A stretch of DNA of 64,000 nucleotides from Gymnothorax reevesii (lineage: Eukaryota; Chordata; Actinopteri; Anguilliformes; Muraenidae). The DNA lies in NCBI GenBank assembly GCA_029721435.1, contig CM056574.1, positions 78,711,001 through 78,775,000 on the forward strand. Reading direction: 5' to 3'. Under the pieces are notes generated by a model. It was not told the origin of the DNA and searched no databases. It saw only the letters and a program-made list of their open reading frames with translations. Below, one piece after another: positions 10,231-19,346 of this stretch. The first letter of the stretch is position 1; every line of letters begins with the position of its first letter. A program made the translations under genes and the position numbers.

Positions 10231-10710
10231 TGTAATGTGAATATAGGCCACTAGATGGTAAAATTTACCTTTTTTTTTGTTAAGCTCAGACTGGAGTCAT
10301 GTTTAGACATGTCCTGGACATGTCTGGGGCAAGTCTCAGAAAATTAAAAAAAAAGAGATCTAAATGTGGGTGGGGTCTGCAAAAGAGTATATAAGGAAAA
10401 GAATTGAGACAGTAGAGTAGTAGGAGAAATTGCAAGAAGATGACCAGACCTGCCATTCTGTTCAAGACCTGTGACGTTTCTTTTGTGGATTTCTTTGCCT
10501 GTGTTTGAGCATTTTCATTATCCAGGACATCACCAAGCCACCCCACAAAAAGGGACTGTAAATATTTCTTTTTTTTCCTATTCAATCTTGGTCAGTTTAG
10601 TTAGTTGTTGTGTTTAATTAAATGTGTTTAAGTTTTTAAAACTGTGTCTGTCATCCCTTGCTGTTGCTGTTGTGTTGTTTTAAATGTTATAACAAATTGG
10701 GGCCATAACA
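10231..10710 (+). repeat. 3' LTR of the Gmr1-like element
   Basis: It is nearly identical to 4999-5479. Differences seen by eye are GCAGTA against TAAAAT near base 33, GAGTTCT against GAGATCT, TTTGTCAG against TTGGTCAG and AATGTAATA against AATGTTATA. ATAC at 10711-10714 is the right copy of the target duplication. Confidence 0.92.
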
Positions 10711-10733
10711 ATACATAGGACCATCATTCTACC

Positions 10734-11240
10734 ATGCCCTCAAAATCTAAAACCAAAATGCCAGTCTTGCATTTGCTTGCACTCTTGCTTGATTGGGAAA
10801 GAGTAAGAGGAGCGCGCCAAGCTCGAAGACGAATACGCATATATCGGCTTCGTTTGGACATCCTGGGACAAACAAACATCGAGTGCATCCAGCGCTTTCG
10901 TCTGGACCGTGCATGAGGCAATCATCTATCTTTGCCGACTTCTGGATGAACAGCTATCCAGTCGCAGCAATTATCCACAAAACATACCCGTGGTCATCAA
11001 CGTCAGAACTGAGCTGTCGCTCCTGGCATCTGGGTCGTTCCAGAGAGTGGCTGGTGATGTCATACACATATCACAGGCATCTGTGTCAAGGTGTCTGACA
11101 CAGTTCGTTGACGCTCCAAGTTCATCTCCATGTACTTCCACTGCAGAAAGAGTGGATACCATCTCCTCCTCCAGTGCAGTGAAATGCACAGGGGATGATG
11201 GTTGTCCACCACCTGTTGTGTGTACACTTCTCCGGTGAGC
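10734..11240 (+). pseudogene. HARBI1-type Harbinger transposase, N-terminal part, frameshifted
   Basis: One frame reads RRRIRIYRLRLDILGQ, then ECIQRFRLDRA, and stops at 10914-10916. Another, from 10909, continues with IIYLCRLLDEQL, LSLLASGSFQRVAGDV and SQASVSRCLTQFVDA. This is the N-terminal helical and helix-turn-helix part of a DDE_4-type (HARBI1) transposase, separated by a one-base shift near 10910. The sequence loses similarity after about 11110 and the catalytic core is missing. The pieces lie inside the 4493-12371 transposon on its plus strand, right of the LTR element. Confidence 0.82.
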
Positions 11241-11457
11241 AGAGAGCCTGGCTTTTACAGCGCTCGCAGATCTCTCCATTTATGCTTTAAATCGGGAATA
11301 CTGCGCTTACATCTCCCCATCGAAGCCACATCCAGAACAATTCGTCGCTTAATTCCTCGGATCAGCCTTCAGTGCTCGCTTGCCATACAACACCAGCATC
11401 TGTGAAATTTGGTTTTCGACTTTGGCTTGACGTCGCCATCAGTCTTCATGTTCTACA

Positions 11458-11555
11458 GTATTAACAAATGCGACTGCCCTATATGTTCGTGATAATCTAA
11501 AAAGTTGTGATATTCTCGCTAGTGAGGAGATTGATTTTCTAATTGAGGACATCTG
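11458..11555 (+). pseudogene. Possible C-terminal tail of the deleted Harbinger transposase
   Basis: A short frame reads LYVRDNLK, then ILASEEIDFLIEDI, and a TGA at 11553-11555. The position and the ARxN/VRDN-type stretch fit the tail that follows the last catalytic motif in HARBI1-like proteins, which would make the loss between 11110 and 11450 an internal deletion. The match is weak on its own. Confidence 0.45.
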
Positions 11556-12240
11556 AATGAACTCGTGTCTTTGTAATTTTTTTTTACCATTGATAATACT
11601 GTGTATTTTAATGTGTGAATAAAGATATTATTAAATAGGCTACTCTAGATTGAGCCCTACCCTGGCCAATACCAAAGCACTACCCATTTGTTAATCAATT
11701 TTTGCCAATAAAGAATAGCCGACATGGGAAGAATCATTATCAGTAAATGGGATAATTGATTATAATAAAGTATGAGGCACAAGTTCGAGTGAATGTGTCG
11801 CGTAAATCAAATAGGATATGAAAGGCTATGGATATGGAATTCCGTCATTGCTGAGGCGGTTTCGGGGCGGGGAGATGACCGCGTGCGGGGTATGAATCCT
11901 TGTTAAAGCGTTTCCATGTCTTTTTGTTGCAAACCGGACATCGGAGTAGTTTGAGATTTCAAGTGCGCAATTTCTAAATGAGATCATATAAACTGTCTTT
12001 GATCGTCTTTTGATCGTGGACATACGAGTTTTCGTTTCTTATCAGTTTGGAGATACGAGGTTTTATCAGCAGGCTGACGATATTCAAATTTAAAGTCTGG
12101 TTTGCGTTTTTCCATGGACCACAAATGCATTTTCATGGTTAATCAGAAAATCCTTTTTCCATGTTTTCCTGATAGCCATAATCAATGAGCTTGGTTCAGA
12201 GTCTGCCTCTCTTTTGTATTAGTCACACCTCTTTCATAAG
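11556..12240. other. Harbinger 3' interior; no gene
   Basis: Non-coding sequence between the transposase tail and the right terminal repeat. I see an AATAAA at 11620-11625 that could be a polyadenylation signal, and nothing else of note. Confidence 0.6.
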
Positions 12241-12510
12241 GCCGCCTACATTCTGAAGTTAAGCGCTGTGGGCGTGATCGAAACGAGGAGGGGAGAATAC
12301 GCGAAACTCAAAAGCGCTTAACTCGAATCGCGTAAAAAAAGGACTTACGCGCTAATGGGAGAATAGACCCCATAGTGAATGCATGGAATTATACTCAGTT
12401 CTTTCCTTTGCCCCTTTGAGGACTGCATGCTGTCAGCGGTATTAGGTGGGAAAGTGCGGAGGTGGAAACTGAGGTGCAAAAATCAGCAGTGAAGATTGAA
12501 TGAAGGTTAC

Positions 12511-12627
12511 CTCAGCTGTTTTCTGCTCTTCACTGGAGGGAGCGTAATCAGGACCAGGTGTGGGAGCGGTGTGGCACACGCCGAAAAACAGCACAACCAG
12601 TAGAGCTGGAGCGGTGTGGAGGGCCAT
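12511..12627 (-). CDS. First coding exon of a secreted protein (signal peptide), host gene candidate
   Basis: On the minus strand an ATG at 12627-12625 opens 39 codons. They begin MALHTAPALLVVLFFGVC, a hydrophobic signal peptide with likely cleavage near HTA-PTP, and continue with an acidic segment ending SSEEQKTAE. The exon ends at a good splice donor, GAG|GTAACC (donor 12510-12505). A TATA box lies about 50 bases upstream of the ATG, giving the short leader of a tightly regulated secreted-protein gene. A short signal-peptide exon ending in an acidic pre-helix stretch would fit a matrix-metalloproteinase-like propeptide start, but that is only a guess. No second exon is recognisable between here and base 1; much of the stretch below is later transposon DNA. 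Confidence 0.5.
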
Positions 12628-12670
12628 GGCTCAAGAGAGAGGGAGATTCTGGCTCTTGACCATGCTACCT

Positions 12671-12682
12671 TCCTTTATATGC
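12671..12682 (-). promoter_or_regulatory. TATA box upstream of the secreted-protein exon
   Basis: On the minus strand the sequence is CAGCATATAAAGGAAGG, a strong TATA element. It is about 48 bases before the ATG at 12627, which predicts a transcription start near 12645 and a leader of about 20 bases. Upstream, on the minus strand, are CACTCCCACTCC repeats (about 12690-12715) of possible GC/CACCC-box type. Confidence 0.55.
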
Positions 12683-12719
12683 TGAGTTTGGAGTGGGAGT
12701 GGAGTGGGAGTGTGAACTC

Positions 12720-13656
12720 TGTCCCATTCAGGAGGTTGGGAGTAATGGGGGGAGGGGGCTACAGGGACGGTGATTGTCTGGATTGGGGTAGACCATGTCC
12801 CTGTAATCTTCAAAGAGACAGGTCCCTGTCCCTGGGGTTATGTCACAGTGTGTTTGTGCCGATGTGTGTGTGAGGGAGAATACGTAAATGTCTGTGTAAG
12901 AATGTCAGCTAATTTGTGAGAGAGTGTGTCTGCATGTATCCGTTTATGTGTGTTTATTTGTGAGAGTAAATGCAGGTGAGTGTGCGTTTGTGCTTTTTTT
13001 TGTGTATGCATGCATGCGTATTTGCCAGCATGAAAAATTGTGAGCATATAATTGCTCAAAATACCATGGTGTGTGGGCATAGCAAAGATATAAGTCATGT
13101 AATATGTTTGCGAAGGAGAAAGAGAGGGTGCGCCTGAGAATGTCTGTGAGTCATAGGAATGCACTTATACCAAAAATAGTGTTCGAGTATTCATGTGTAA
13201 GTGAATATGTGTTTGTACAATTATCTTTGTGTTTGTGTGTATGTGAGAGTGCAAGCATGAGAGGAGGACTGAGACGGCAAGAGGGCAGAGAGCAATGGAT
13301 TTAACTTACTATCAGGCTTTTGGAACTGGTTGTTCACAAACACCAATCAATAAAACAATGGGGGAATCTTGAGTTTCTGCTCAAATATTAAATGAACAGA
13401 TCAAAGTGCATGATTACACTAGAAGCTTAGAGGCTTATGCAACTGGCCAATGTTGAAGAATCAATATCTTTCCTGACACTCGGCAAATACTCCATAGATG
13501 TGGATGTAACTCAAATCGGCAACAGCTCAGTGAGCATTGCTACACTTACTTTTTCCAAGCTGTATTATAACATTTAATTTCAAGTGTAAAATTCTGATGA
13601 ATTGGACAGCTGCCAGATGGAGAGCACACTTTGCCAGAGCCAAGCAAGTATGTATA
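12720..13656. other. Upstream region with degenerate TG/TGAG-rich tract; no gene
   Basis: 12838-13260 is a decayed TGTG/TGAG-rich simple-sequence tract that gives accidental open frames with CV or HT repeats. 13260-13656 contains nothing I can name. Confidence 0.6.
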
Positions 13657-13664
13657 TACAACCC

Positions 13665-14224
13665 CAGTGGCGGCTTGTAAACTGGAAATTGGGGAAGCTC
13701 AAACAATCCCTTAAACTGAATGATTGATTGAAAACAGGTCATGACCATTCATTTAAATGATTATTACAGAAACTCCAAAAACTCTCAACATTATCAAATG
13801 TCATACCGATTATGACTCCAGACTTCTCATGCATTTCTTTACTCAGAGGTTGGAAGCAATGCATGTGTTTCATGATTGTTTAAATGAAATCAGATCATTT
13901 GAAACGTCTTTATTCAATTCCATTGCTTCCAACCCCCCAATGCACACGTACTGCAATTCCACCCGAGAATCTCTGACATACTCACTGATTGCATAATTGC
14001 TGAACACAGCAGTGGAATTTAAATATGCCACTTAAACTCACTTTGAATGCGTGAGAGTTGACAGGGATGTTATTAATGAAAACTGGCCACACCTGATAAT
14101 GTTGAGAGTTTTCAGTTTTTCTGTAAAGTAACTTAAATGAATGATTGAAAACAGGTCATGACCAATCATTAATTTTGAGGGATAGTTTGAGCTTTCCCTG
14201 TTGCCAGTTCATGAGCCGCCACTG
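13665..14224. mobile_element. hAT-type MITE, 560 bp, with 8-bp target duplication
   Basis: The ends are inverted: CAGTGGCGGCT at 13665 against AGCCGCCACTG at 14224, and similarity extends inward (TGGAAATTGGGGAAGCTCAAAC against the complement of GTTTGAGCTTTCCC). TACAACCC occurs immediately on both sides (13657-13664 and 14225-14232), an 8-bp duplication. The CAG start and 8-bp duplication are diagnostic of hAT elements. No transposase is encoded. The target is the outer end of a Tc1-like terminal repeat. Confidence 0.9.
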
Positions 14225-14882
14225 TACAACCCCAGTTCCAAAAAAGTTGAGACGCTGTGTAAAACGTAAATAAAAACAGAATGTTATCATTTTTACTTTA
14301 TGTTTATTTGAAAATAGTGCGAAGACAATACATCAGAATAAACAGATGATGAAACTAAGATATTTTATTGCTTTTTGGAAAATATTTGCTCATTTTGAAT
14401 CTGATGCAAGCAACTTGTTTAAAAAAAGTTGGCATACGGGCATATTTACATTTAATTTTTGCAACATGTCTTCTTCAATCAATGCTCGGTAAGCATGGTA
14501 AGACTGCTTTAGTTTTGAAAGCAAAATGCTTTTCCAGCCTTGCTTCATGTAGGATTTTAGCTGCTCAATACATTGCAGCCTCCTTGGTCATATTTTTTGT
14601 TTCATAATGCGCCAATTATTGCCAATGGGTGACTGGTCTTGGCTGCAGGCAGACCACTTTAGCACCCAGACTCTTACTACAGAGCCATGTTGCTGTAATA
14701 CATGCAGAGTACGGTGTTTGGCACCTGTTGCTGAAATGAGCAACGCCCTCCCTCAAAAAAGGCATCTGGATGGCAGTAAATGTTGCAACGAAACCTATAT
14801 ATATCATTCACCATTAATGGTGTCTTCATGGATGTGCGTGTTACCCATGCCATGTGTATTAAGGCACCCCCATTCTATCATG
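14225..14882 (-). mobile_element. Tc1-like transposon, left half (3' part of a minus-strand element)
   Basis: It begins ACAACCCCAGTTCC and AAAAAAGTTGAGACGC, the terminal repeat of a fish Tc1-like family, followed by the reverse complement of the transposase 3' half. The segment with CTGGTCTTGGCTGCAGGCAG (about 14632) is the complement of the LPAA/WPACSP catalytic region. It stops abruptly near 14882 and continues at 32569. The coding sequence is full of stops. Confidence 0.85.
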
Positions 14883-15352
14883 GATTTTTGGGCTGAGCTA
14901 AGCAGCGGCCAGGCCCCTACAAACGCGAATGTCGCTGAGTACCTGAGAGACTGAGTGAGTGAGTGAGTGATGAAGTTCAATGATTGGCTGGCCAGCGGGG
15001 AAGGAGTTCAGCGATTGGTCGGTTGGCAGGGAAGAACTTCAGCAATTGGTTGGCCGACTACTGGTCTGTGCATTATAAATAGGCTACATGGGTGTCGGAT
15101 TTCGGCATTGACGCTTTGCAGCAGGAACAGAATACTGGATTTCAGATTTGAAACGTAGCACCTACTTTGCTGTTGCTGGATTTTAGATTTGATCGGAGTT
15201 CTTTGCCGTTGGTGGATTTTGGATTTGTCTCTATAAGGTCAGTAAAATTTTCACTTCGCTGACTTAAGAATGTGTGGCTAAGTGAAGTCAGACCATTCGA
15301 AATTCATGGCTTGAAAAAGGTTCACCCATTTAAAAACGGGGATATTTCATGA
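14883..15352 (+). promoter_or_regulatory. Promoter-like cassette: three ATTGG boxes, TATA box, possible donor
   Basis: A short (TGAG)n run (14952-14970) is followed by three inverted CCAAT boxes (GATTGGCTGG near 14981, CGATTGGTCGG near 15013, CAATTGGTTGG near 15042). These are spaced about 30 bases apart and each sits in a similar AAG..TTCA context. ATTATAAATAG follows at 15072-15082, and a possible splice donor AAG|GTCAGT is at 15236-15244. This is the layout of a polymerase II promoter, possibly from an LTR. No protein follows that I can recognise. Confidence 0.4.
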
Positions 15353-15890
15353 GTTAAAGGAGAATTCTGGTGTGAAATCGACTTGGGGTATTTAAACTTG
15401 ATAACAAGTACTAACCTTTGTCGAATACAGCACCTCTGTATGCACCCAACATTTCGAAATACATGGCCTTTTAGTCAAAGCTCCCAACAGCCTTACAATG
15501 GTAGTGAATCGGGCATAGCGTTGCCATGCAAAGAAATCACTATTTTTTTCATCATTAACAAGGCTCAAAGTAGCTCCACACTTCATCGGTAGAATTCCAA
15601 GGGCCCTGACGTAAAACGAGGCACTGAGAACTTTGAAAATACACAGGTAGTTCATTACAAAAGACTGTTTATGCAAAACGTACCTTGAGGTAGTTTCCAG
15701 TCGCCTTCATCTTGAAAGTCACGATTAGTTGATTGATGAGCACGAACGAATAGATTGCAATCCGTTCCCCTATCCTTCATATTCATTCGTGCTTGTCAAT
15801 CGACTTATCATGACTTTCAAGATGGAGGCGACTGGAAACTACCTAGAGGTACGGTTTGCATAAACGCTCTTTTTTTTAATAAACCCAAAT
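15353..15890. repeat. TTAA-flanked element start and long hairpin
   Basis: TTAAAGGAGAATTC at 15353 resembles the terminus of TTAA-target DNA transposons. Arms 15655-15752 and 15779-15881 are inverted copies, with landmarks GTAGTTTCCAGTCGCC near 15690 and GGCGACTGGAAACTAC near 15828, and CACGAACGAAT against ATTCATTCGTG, around a spacer of about 26 bases. The element class is uncertain and no coding sequence is seen. Confidence 0.6.
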
Positions 15891-16485
15891 GTTGCTCAAA
15901 TTCAGTTAGCTACCCAGTTTTATTCTCTTGCATGGCTTTTGCGGGTCCGCGATGTTGCTCGGAAATGAAGTTAAGCACCCAATTATATTCTCCTGCATGG
16001 GAATTTCATCACCTGTTCGCAGCATCTACTTGTCCGAAATCGGTGTTGCTAAAATTAAGTTAGCTACCCAGTTTTTTTCTCTTGCATGGGCATTTCATCA
16101 TGACTTAAGTTTCAGTAGGTTTCGGTGTTTGTTTGTTCGCAGTGTCTACCTGTCCAAAATCAGTGTTGCTCAAATTAAGTTAACTACCCAGTTTTATTCT
16201 CTTGCATGGCTTTTGCGGGTCCGTGATGTTGCTCGGAAATGAAGTTAAGCACCCAGTTTTATTCTACTGCATGGGCATTTCATCACCTGTTCGTAGCATC
16301 TACGTGTCCGAAATCGGTGTTGCAAAAAAATAAGTTAGCTACCCAATTTTTTTCTCTTGCATGGGCATTTCATCATGACTTAAGTAACAGTAGGCTACAG
16401 TGTTTGTTTGTTCGCAGTGTCTACCTGTCCAAAATCAGTGTTGCTCAAATAAAGTTAGCTACCCAGTTTTATTCTCTTGCATGAG
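15891..16485. repeat. Higher-order tandem repeat, 275-bp unit, about 2.2 copies
   Basis: Units begin with GTTGCTCAAAT at 15891, 16165 and 16440 (periods 274 and 275; the third copy is cut after about 45 bases). Each full unit contains three related submonomers that start GTTGC. They carry a variant of TTAAGTTAGCTACCCAGTTTT and a TCTCTTGCATGG motif, with lengths near 62, 91 and 121 bases. The arrangement is a higher-order repeat of the sort seen in satellites. Repetitive open frames over it (KLATQFFSLAWAF) arise from the periodicity. Confidence 0.85.
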
Positions 16486-16664
16486 GTTCATGGCTTGAAA
16501 AAAAATTAAGTGAATTATGAATTATTGAAAACCATCCAACTGTCGGACACGGAGACACTTCGAAGCAGTGTCTATGTGTCCGAAAGTCGGAAAGGGTTTT
16601 AATATAACTTTGTGTCCGAAAGTCTGATGATTTCAATATAAATCATAATATAGTGGATGCATAT
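16486..16664. other. Spacer with short repeats; no gene
   Basis: TTCATGGCTTGAAAAA at 16487 repeats a motif present at 15303, so this motif brackets the 15.3-16.5-kb block. TGTCCGAAAGTC occurs twice (16578 and 16613). No coding sequence is seen. Confidence 0.5.
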
Positions 16665-17170
16665 GCTGCGTTCACCCTAGCTAGCATTCTGGTCTTTTAG
16701 AAAGTTCCATTCAAGCTTGGGAGCAGGATTTAAACTTGCGCTTCTCACAGGTTGAATGGGACGGGATGATTGACTAAGTTCATGCCTCCTCGCCCAGTGC
16801 TAGACACGGGCTTATTCAGTTTAATGTCCTGCATCGACTCCATAATACAAACTCCAGGTTGGCCAGGATTTTTCCTAATTTTGACCCTGCTTGTAACAGG
16901 GGCAGTCATTCTCCATGCACCCTCACTCACATGTTTTGGCTCTGCCCAGCTCGAGAAATAAGTCTTTCAGTGAAATTTCCGGTCCCTCTATTGACCCAAT
17001 CCCACTTGTGGCTATATTTGGCGTGAGACCAGACGGCATTGCTTTTAGTCATATTATGTATGATTTTATTGCATTCACGACTCAACTTGCGAGGCGACTA
17101 ATTCTTCTTGAATGGAAGCACTCGTCTCCACTCTCACATAGCAGATGGATTAAGGGCATATTGTTGTTCA
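16665..17170 (+). pseudogene. L1/Tx1-like LINE ORF2, C-terminal region, part 1
   Basis: Read over shifting frames this gives WEQDLNL, EWDGMID, SARHGLIQFNVLHRLH, RLARIFPNFDPAC and LTHMFWLCPA (a Cys/His motif), then PLVAIFGVRPDG and LARRLILLEWKHSSP. That is the cysteine-rich C-terminal domain after the reverse transcriptase of L1/Tx1-type LINEs. The element is truncated at its 5' side, as usual for LINEs, and has an in-frame TAA and at least one shift. The coding sequence is cut at 17171 by a TTAA-type transposon and resumes at 18667. Confidence 0.78.
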
Positions 17171-18666
17171 TTAAAGGGACAATGTGTAACATTTACATTT
17201 TTTATTATTTGCCAAAATCTAAGTCTGCATTCATATATATGTCATCATTGGTGTATTATGACCTCCGCTAATAATCTGATATATTCTTGTAAAAGAATTT
17301 TAGACCCGTTTCTACTTTGGAGGGGTTAGCTGGTAGGGGAGCGCCATGACAGTCAGCCATCTTGAAACTGCTGCCGCTGGCGAGGGACAAATAGCACCAA
17401 ATGCGGAATAAATCTGCGTTTGCCCTGCCAGCTAGTGCAGAGTGATTGAGACATTGGAGGAAATCAGGAAGAGAGGCTATCGCGGCGACATTGAAAATCA
17501 GTACTAGTGCAGCATAAAGCGGGACCATACATATGCAGCAGCAGCACAGGAGACGGAATCCTTATCCACAAAAAAGCAAAAAAGAGAATTGAAAAGGCAG
17601 CGCGACCGGCGCGCTCACAAGGGTGAACATTGGGCTAGCCTTCCCCAGGTGGAAGGAGCTTATGAAGGAGAAAGATTTTCTAAGGGACGCTGAAGTTGCC
17701 AGCTTTCTCCTCGACAAGTAAGTCAACTGTACTGCATAAATTAGCCAAAACGCAACTTTTCATTCAGTTTTGTTACAGAGTCTTGCTTGTTACCATAAGC
17801 AGCATAATAGTAGATCTTGCTAAAATACTATATTCTCATTGTTACAGGGGGAACTGTATGTTTAGCTGGCATTTACTGTGACTAAAAGCCGGCGTTTATT
17901 GCGACTAAAGTTACTGAAACCACGTAAACATACAGGCTCATAACTACGAAAGGTGCTCATCTCCTATACGTGAATGAAACGGCTAAACAGTTCCTAAAAC
18001 GTGCTTAATTTTTGTCATATAGGACTAAAGAATAAGCTACACTTATGGTCATATTTTAATAATGCTGTTTTCAGTGCATCAATTTTCCGGGCTCGATCGG
18101 CAGACATAGTTTTATTTTTCATTTGCCGCCAGAGTTCTTTTTACTCTTTGACGTTTCTTCTTGTGCGGTCCGGAAAGAATGCTGTTATTGCACTTTATGA
18201 TGTTGGCAGTGGCGCAAATCGAACGGGGAATTGGGGGGATTGGCAGACTAATCACGAGGCGGGGATAATGATCGAGAACTAGCCAGGACTAACTGTTGTC
18301 ATAAAGGATGTGTCTGCATGTGTCTGGTCCATGCAGCAGACTTCTTTTCGTTCGCATTCACGGTACTGTGTTTCGCTGCTTCATGTATTATATCGAGGGC
18401 TGACCGCAATTAACAGTTATGTCCGGATCTTATGTATTGGGCATAACTGTTTATTGCAATCAGCCCTCGTTATGCTGGCTTTCGGTTCACTAGTACCAGT
18501 TCTATTAATACATCCATCAGCGTTGACAGGACTTTTTGATACACGGTGGCTGCTGTAGTTGCAATACGTGTTTAAAAAAGTGAGGCGCTAGAGTGCATTT
18601 TTTATTTGAATGTAATACACAATTCCAACGCAGGATGGGAGTAATTCCTACACAATGTCCCTTTAA
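17171..18666 (+). mobile_element. TTAA-target DNA transposon (Kolobok-like), about 1.5 kb
   Basis: It begins TTAAAGGGACAATGTGTA at 17171 and ends with the exact complement, TACACAATGTCCCTTTAA, at 18666, so the TTAA target is duplicated. TTAA targets with AAAGGG-type ends suggest the Kolobok superfamily; piggyBac is the alternative. The insertion is in a LINE coding region. The 3' portion from 17542 is repeated in the tandem duplication (21596-22718). Confidence 0.8.
17571..17716 (+). pseudogene. Exon-like remnant inside the TTAA transposon
   Basis: The frame reads KKQKRE.KRQRDRRAH, then after a shift NIGLAFPRWKELMKEKDFL and AEVASFLLD. It ends at a strong donor, ACAA|GTAAGT (17717). A motif of the type NIG.AF.RW followed by A.FLL is common in open frames carried by fish DNA transposons, but I cannot name its function. 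The second copy is at 21623-21770. Whether the single shift near 17625 is real or reflects a second start is not resolvable here. Confidence 0.4.
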
Positions 18667-19276
18667 ATTAGAAAAAATAAAATTTACGCTGAGAGGCTCC
18701 CTGAGGAAATTTCATAGGATATGGACTCCCTTCTTAGTCTATTATGACAGACTACAGATATCGAACTGGGATGAGCATTGATACGAACTGGGCTTAGTAC
18801 ACACTCACATAGGACTGGGCTTCTCTCTCCCCCTTCTCTTTCTCCTGATCTTCCCCCCCTCCCCCCTTTTCTTTTCCGTTTTCTTTTTCCTTCTCCTCTC
18901 TTCCTTTGGGTGTGTTGTCTGTATTTTTGTTTCCTTGTTTGTCTGACCAGGTTACTCACCATTACTTTGGTCGATGTGAGCAGAACTTTTGCTGCCTCAC
19001 AGGCAATGACTGAGACCTAACCAGTATTCTGAAGATTTCTGTGTATCGTGGGTCCATTGGTCTCAATTTGGTGGGGCCTTGCCCCTTTATATCAGAATGA
19101 CTGGTGACTTTCATACTTGACGCTGCTCACATATCAGGCCACCTGCTTTGTATTGTCCCCGTTACATTGTCATTTTTGCTCATTTTATTGAAGCTATAAT
19201 GGTAATATACTCTGTGTATTTATTTCTTTTATTTTTATTCCCCCTTCTATTATCTGTTTATGTATGTATATGGATG

Positions 19277-19284
<8 letters not shown>
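18667..19284 (+). pseudogene. L1/Tx1-like LINE ORF2 terminus (part 2) and 3' UTR
   Basis: The frame LEKIKFTLRGSLRKFH, then WTPFLVYY, ends in a stop at 18779-18781. It continues exactly the frame interrupted at 17171. The following 500 bases, pyrimidine-rich at 18820-18900, are the LINE 3' UTR and run into a TG/TA microsatellite at 19275 that may be the LINE's own tail. The same segment is repeated at 22719-23340. Confidence 0.75.
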
Positions 19285-19342
<58 letters not shown>

Positions 19343-19346
19343 TACA
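19285..19346. repeat. (TA)n microsatellite, copy 1
   Basis: This is a TA run of about 50 bases (19285-19334) ending in TACACATATATACA. A second TA run lies on the other side of the Tc1 MITE at 19856-19894. The copy in the duplicate (23340-23376) is shorter. Confidence 0.9.

Larger units (their letters stand above)
4999..10710 (+). mobile_element. Gmr1-like Ty3/gypsy LTR retrotransposon with integrase before reverse transcriptase
   Basis: The element has two LTRs of about 480 bp (4999-5479 and 10231-10710) that begin TG and end CA. A primer-binding-site candidate follows the first LTR and a purine-rich tract precedes the second. A 4-bp duplication, ATAC, flanks it at 4995-4998 and 10711-10714. 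One long frame encodes capsid, zinc knuckle, protease, integrase, reverse transcriptase and RNase H in that order. Ty3/gypsy elements normally place integrase last; the order seen here is the hallmark of the Gmr1 clade first described from Atlantic cod. The LTRs differ at only a few positions by eye, so the insertion is young. It sits inside the Harbinger element. Confidence 0.92.
4493..12371 (+). mobile_element. PIF-Harbinger DNA transposon, internally deleted, carrying an LTR element
   Basis: The ends are inverted repeats that begin GGGGTCTATTCTCCCAT at 4493 and finish with the complement at 12371. The similarity continues inward for about 100 bases with GCG/CGC-rich steps such as TTACGCG and AAGCGC. 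Both sides are flanked by ATA (4490-4492 and 12372-12374), a 3-bp target duplication as expected of this superfamily. Once the 5.7-kb LTR element is removed the transposon is about 2.2 kb, shorter than intact relatives. It keeps only the N-terminal part and the tail of a HARBI1-type transposase and shows no Myb/SANT partner gene. Confidence 0.85.

Noticed and set aside
12838..13164. His/Thr-rich minus-strand frame of 108 codons
   Set aside because: Translation of a degenerate TG-rich tract.
15928..16484. Repetitive plus-strand frames with KLATQFFSLAWAF repeats
   Set aside because: They follow the 275-bp repeat period and shift frame between units; no start context or homolog known.
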